From an uncultured Collinsella sp. (GTDB lineage Bacteria > Actinomycetota > Coriobacteriia > Coriobacteriales > Coriobacteriaceae), in NCBI GenBank assembly GCA_900549215.1, contig URNJ01000095.1, positions 1 to 6,984 of the forward strand: a DNA stretch of 6,984 nt. Direction: 5' to 3'. The notes beneath the pieces were generated by a model, which was not told the origin of the DNA, did not search any database, and saw only the letters and a program-made list of their open reading frames with translations. How positions within the stretch are numbered: position 1 is the stretch's first letter; every line of letters starts with the position of its first letter. This document shows positions 5,295 through 6,984 of the stretch, piece by piece. The translations under genes and the position numbers were made by a program.

Positions 5295-6941
5295 CTATGC
5301 CTCGTCCTTTCGATAGACAATACGCCCATCGAATATGGTCGTCTCGACCTCCAGCTCGCGAAGCGCCATCGGGTCCATCTCAAACGGGTTACCCGACAGG
5401 ATAACGATGTCGGCCAGCTTGCCGGCGGCAAGACTGCCCAGACGGCGCTCGAAACCCTCGACATAGGCGGAGCCGAGCGTATGCGCCTGGAGCGTCTCGC
5501 CAAGCGTCAGCGCGTTCTCGCGGAAATAGCCTTCCGCCGGATGCCCATCGAACTCGCTGCGCGTCACCGCAGCATATACGGTGTCGATGGGATCGATCGA
5601 CATGACCGCAGGCCAGTCGGTACCGAGGCCCAGATGGATTCCGCCGTCGGCCTCCTCCCGGTAGCGCCACATATGGCTCATGCGCTCCTCGCCGAGCGAG
5701 CCCTCGTACACGCCCTGCCCAAGGCCTCCAATGGGATGCTGCGGCTGAATCGCGGCGTTAATGCCCAGGCGCTTCATACGCGCAATGTCCTCAAACTGCA
5801 GGTTGTCGGTGTGCTCGATGGCAAAACGCGTCCCCTTGTCGCCGCACGCCTCCTCGGCGCGCTCGACGGCATCGATGATCATCGTGGCCGAGGCATCGCC
5901 AATGGCATGGATGCGAACGTCAAAGCCGTTCTTATCGGCCTCGAGCACCATGCGGTCGAGCGTCTCTTGGTTGCACGCCGGCTCGCCGCGGAAGCCCTTG
6001 CCCATGGGGGCGTTGAGATACGGCTCGTGCATGTATGCCGTATAGGCCTCGGGGCAGCCGTCCAGGATGTACTTAAGGCCCGCCATGCGCACGCGCTCGC
6101 CATGATGGCGCGCCCTCAGAGCCTGCGACTCCGCCATGGGAGCATCGAGCGCAGAGTAATAGCTAATGCGCAGCGTGCTGAGGTCCTCGTTTGCCAGTCG
6201 GTCGTAAATGTCGTACACGCCGGGCGTAGTCACGCCCAGGGGATGCATGTCGCCGATCGAAGTGATGCCGAGCCTGTTAAACTTGCGCATCGACTTGAGC
6301 AGCGAAGCATCGAGGTCCGGCTTGTTGAGCACCACATCGAGCAGAATGTTCGTCGCCTGGGGCTCGGACAGAAAACCGTTGGGCTCGCCGTTGTCAAAGT
6401 GGCGGATGAGGCCGCCCTCGGGCGTCGGGGTGTTACGGTCGATGCCGACCGCTTTGAGCGCGGCGGTATTGCACCAAACCACGTGCATCGAAAAGTCCGA
6501 AAGCACAATCGGGCGATCGATGTCGAGTGCATCGAGGCTACGGCAGTCGGGATCAGTCGGATCCTCCCATGCGGGCGAATACCAGCCCTGGCCGTAGATC
6601 CACGGGTTGTCGGGGTGCTCGGCGGCAAACTTCGCCACGGCATCGACGCAGGCCTGCTCGCTCGGCAAGAACATCAAATCGCAGCAGAAGTCCTCGTCTT
6701 TCTGGATGGAGCCGAGCGCAAAGTGCATGTGCGAATCGTTGAATCCGGGCATGACCAGCTTGTTGCCCGCATCGATCACCTCGGTATCGGGACCGACAAA
6801 CGGCTGCACCTTGTCGGGTGCGCCCACGGCGACGATCTCGTTGCCGCGAACCGCGACGCATCCCGCATGGGGCTCAAGCTCCTCGGCCGTAAACAGCGCC
6901 GTCGTCTTAATGACGATGTCGGCAGGAACCACCGCCTCCAT
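5295..6941 (-). CDS. Metal-dependent amidohydrolase, YtcJ/NfdA-like (amidohydrolase family 3)
   Basis: This 548-residue protein has the length and layout of amidohydrolase family 3. That family includes YtcJ-like proteins and N-substituted formamide deformylase NfdA; members hydrolyse amide-type bonds at a mono- or binuclear metal site. Visible: the N-terminal beta-sandwich strand ending VMPGFNDSHMHF, with metal ligands His71 and His73; LKYILDG (Lys290); RIHAIGD (His345); AIEHTD (His377); LGLGTDWP (Asp442); and the C-terminal LAAGKLADIVILSGNPF (504-520) that closes the sandwich. No signal peptide is seen, so it should be cytoplasmic. The true substrate is unknown. The ATG at 6941 follows the stop of an upstream frame by 2 nt (TAATCATG), suggesting translational coupling. 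The local ribosome binding site is weak (GGACGGCGAG). A GTG three codons in is too close to GGAGG. The MFS permease follows 14 bp downstream. Confidence 0.93.
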   Translation of the reverse strand: MEAVVPADIVIKTTALFTAEELEPHAGCVAVRGNEIVAVGAPDKVQPFVGPDTEVIDAGNKLVMPGFNDSHMHFALGSIQKDEDFCCDLMFLPSEQACVDAVAKFAAEHPDNPWIYGQGWYSPAWEDPTDPDCRSLDALDIDRPIVLSDFSMHVVWCNTAALKAVGIDRNTPTPEGGLIRHFDNGEPNGFLSEPQATNILLDVVLNKPDLDASLLKSMRKFNRLGITSIGDMHPLGVTTPGVYDIYDRLANEDLSTLRISYYSALDAPMAESQALRARHHGERVRMAGLKYILDGCPEAYTAYMHEPYLNAPMGKGFRGEPACNQETLDRMVLEADKNGFDVRIHAIGDASATMIIDAVERAEEACGDKGTRFAIEHTDNLQFEDIARMKRLGINAAIQPQHPIGGLGQGVYEGSLGEERMSHMWRYREEADGGIHLGLGTDWPAVMSIDPIDTVYAAVTRSEFDGHPAEGYFRENALTLGETLQAHTLGSAYVEGFERRLGSLAAGKLADIVILSGNPFEMDPMALRELEVETTIFDGRIVYRKDEA

Positions 6942-6943
6942 GA

Positions 6944-6984
6944 TTACTCGCCGTCCTTAGCGGCGGGGCGCCCCCGGCTTCTTC
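6944..6984 (-). CDS. C-terminal tail of an unidentified upstream gene
   Basis: One minus-strand frame is open from the right edge to a TAA at 6946-6944 and ends R-S-R-G-R-P-A-A-K-D-G-E. Its stop lies 2 nt before the amidohydrolase ATG, a spacing typical of genes in one operon. A hydrophilic, Arg/Lys-rich tail is plausible as a protein C terminus. Twelve residues cannot identify the product. A second frame is also open to the edge but runs into the amidohydrolase gene out of frame, so it is less likely. Confidence 0.45.
   Translation of the reverse strand, partial: RSRGRPAAKDGE

Overview
The window is GC-rich, densely coded bacterial DNA with GCC/GGC/CTG/GAC-type codon use, Shine-Dalgarno-led genes and several GTG/TTG starts. 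Gene content and style suggest an actinobacterium of the Coriobacteriia, most likely a gut Collinsella. This is inference: there is no rRNA or other marker gene.

Layout. (1) Positions 1-1287, minus strand: a sirtuin (535-1287) is followed by the 5' part of folP (dihydropteroate synthase, 1-439, running off the left edge). (2) 1402-2220, plus strand: xthA, exonuclease III/AP endonuclease, divergent from the sirtuin. (3) 2221-2758: a 538-bp intergenic region between convergent genes with no credible gene. It holds two long inverted-repeat elements (A, 2299-2454; B, 2552-2719), a bidirectional terminator at the centre of A, and two short GGGGAC-containing REP-like repeats (2229-2259, 2470-2510). 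(4) 2759-3457, minus: an orphan ECF-transporter substrate-binding (S) component behind a leader with an intrinsic terminator (3501-3532) enclosed by a 10-bp outer helix. (5) 3582-6984, minus: an apparent operon, read right to left. It runs from the tail of an unidentified gene, through a YtcJ/NfdA-type metal-dependent amidohydrolase (5295-6941) and an MFS permease (4099-5280), to a small four-helix membrane protein (3582-4043).

How the genes fit together. The amidohydrolase and MFS permease are 14 bp apart and probably form an uptake-plus-hydrolysis unit for an unknown amide-like compound; the four-helix protein may belong to the same transcript. The S component probably borrows an ECF energising module (EcfA/A'/T) encoded elsewhere. 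The sirtuin, folP and xthA are housekeeping genes.

The least ordinary part is 2221-2758. Elements A and B differ in sequence but share a skeleton: inward-facing CCAT...GTTTA arms, a common AAAACCGCAGGTA core and a GGT(C)ATGGTC block. Their spacings differ by the same amount on the left and right, which points to a dispersed family of hairpin elements. Next is the structured leader of the ECF gene.
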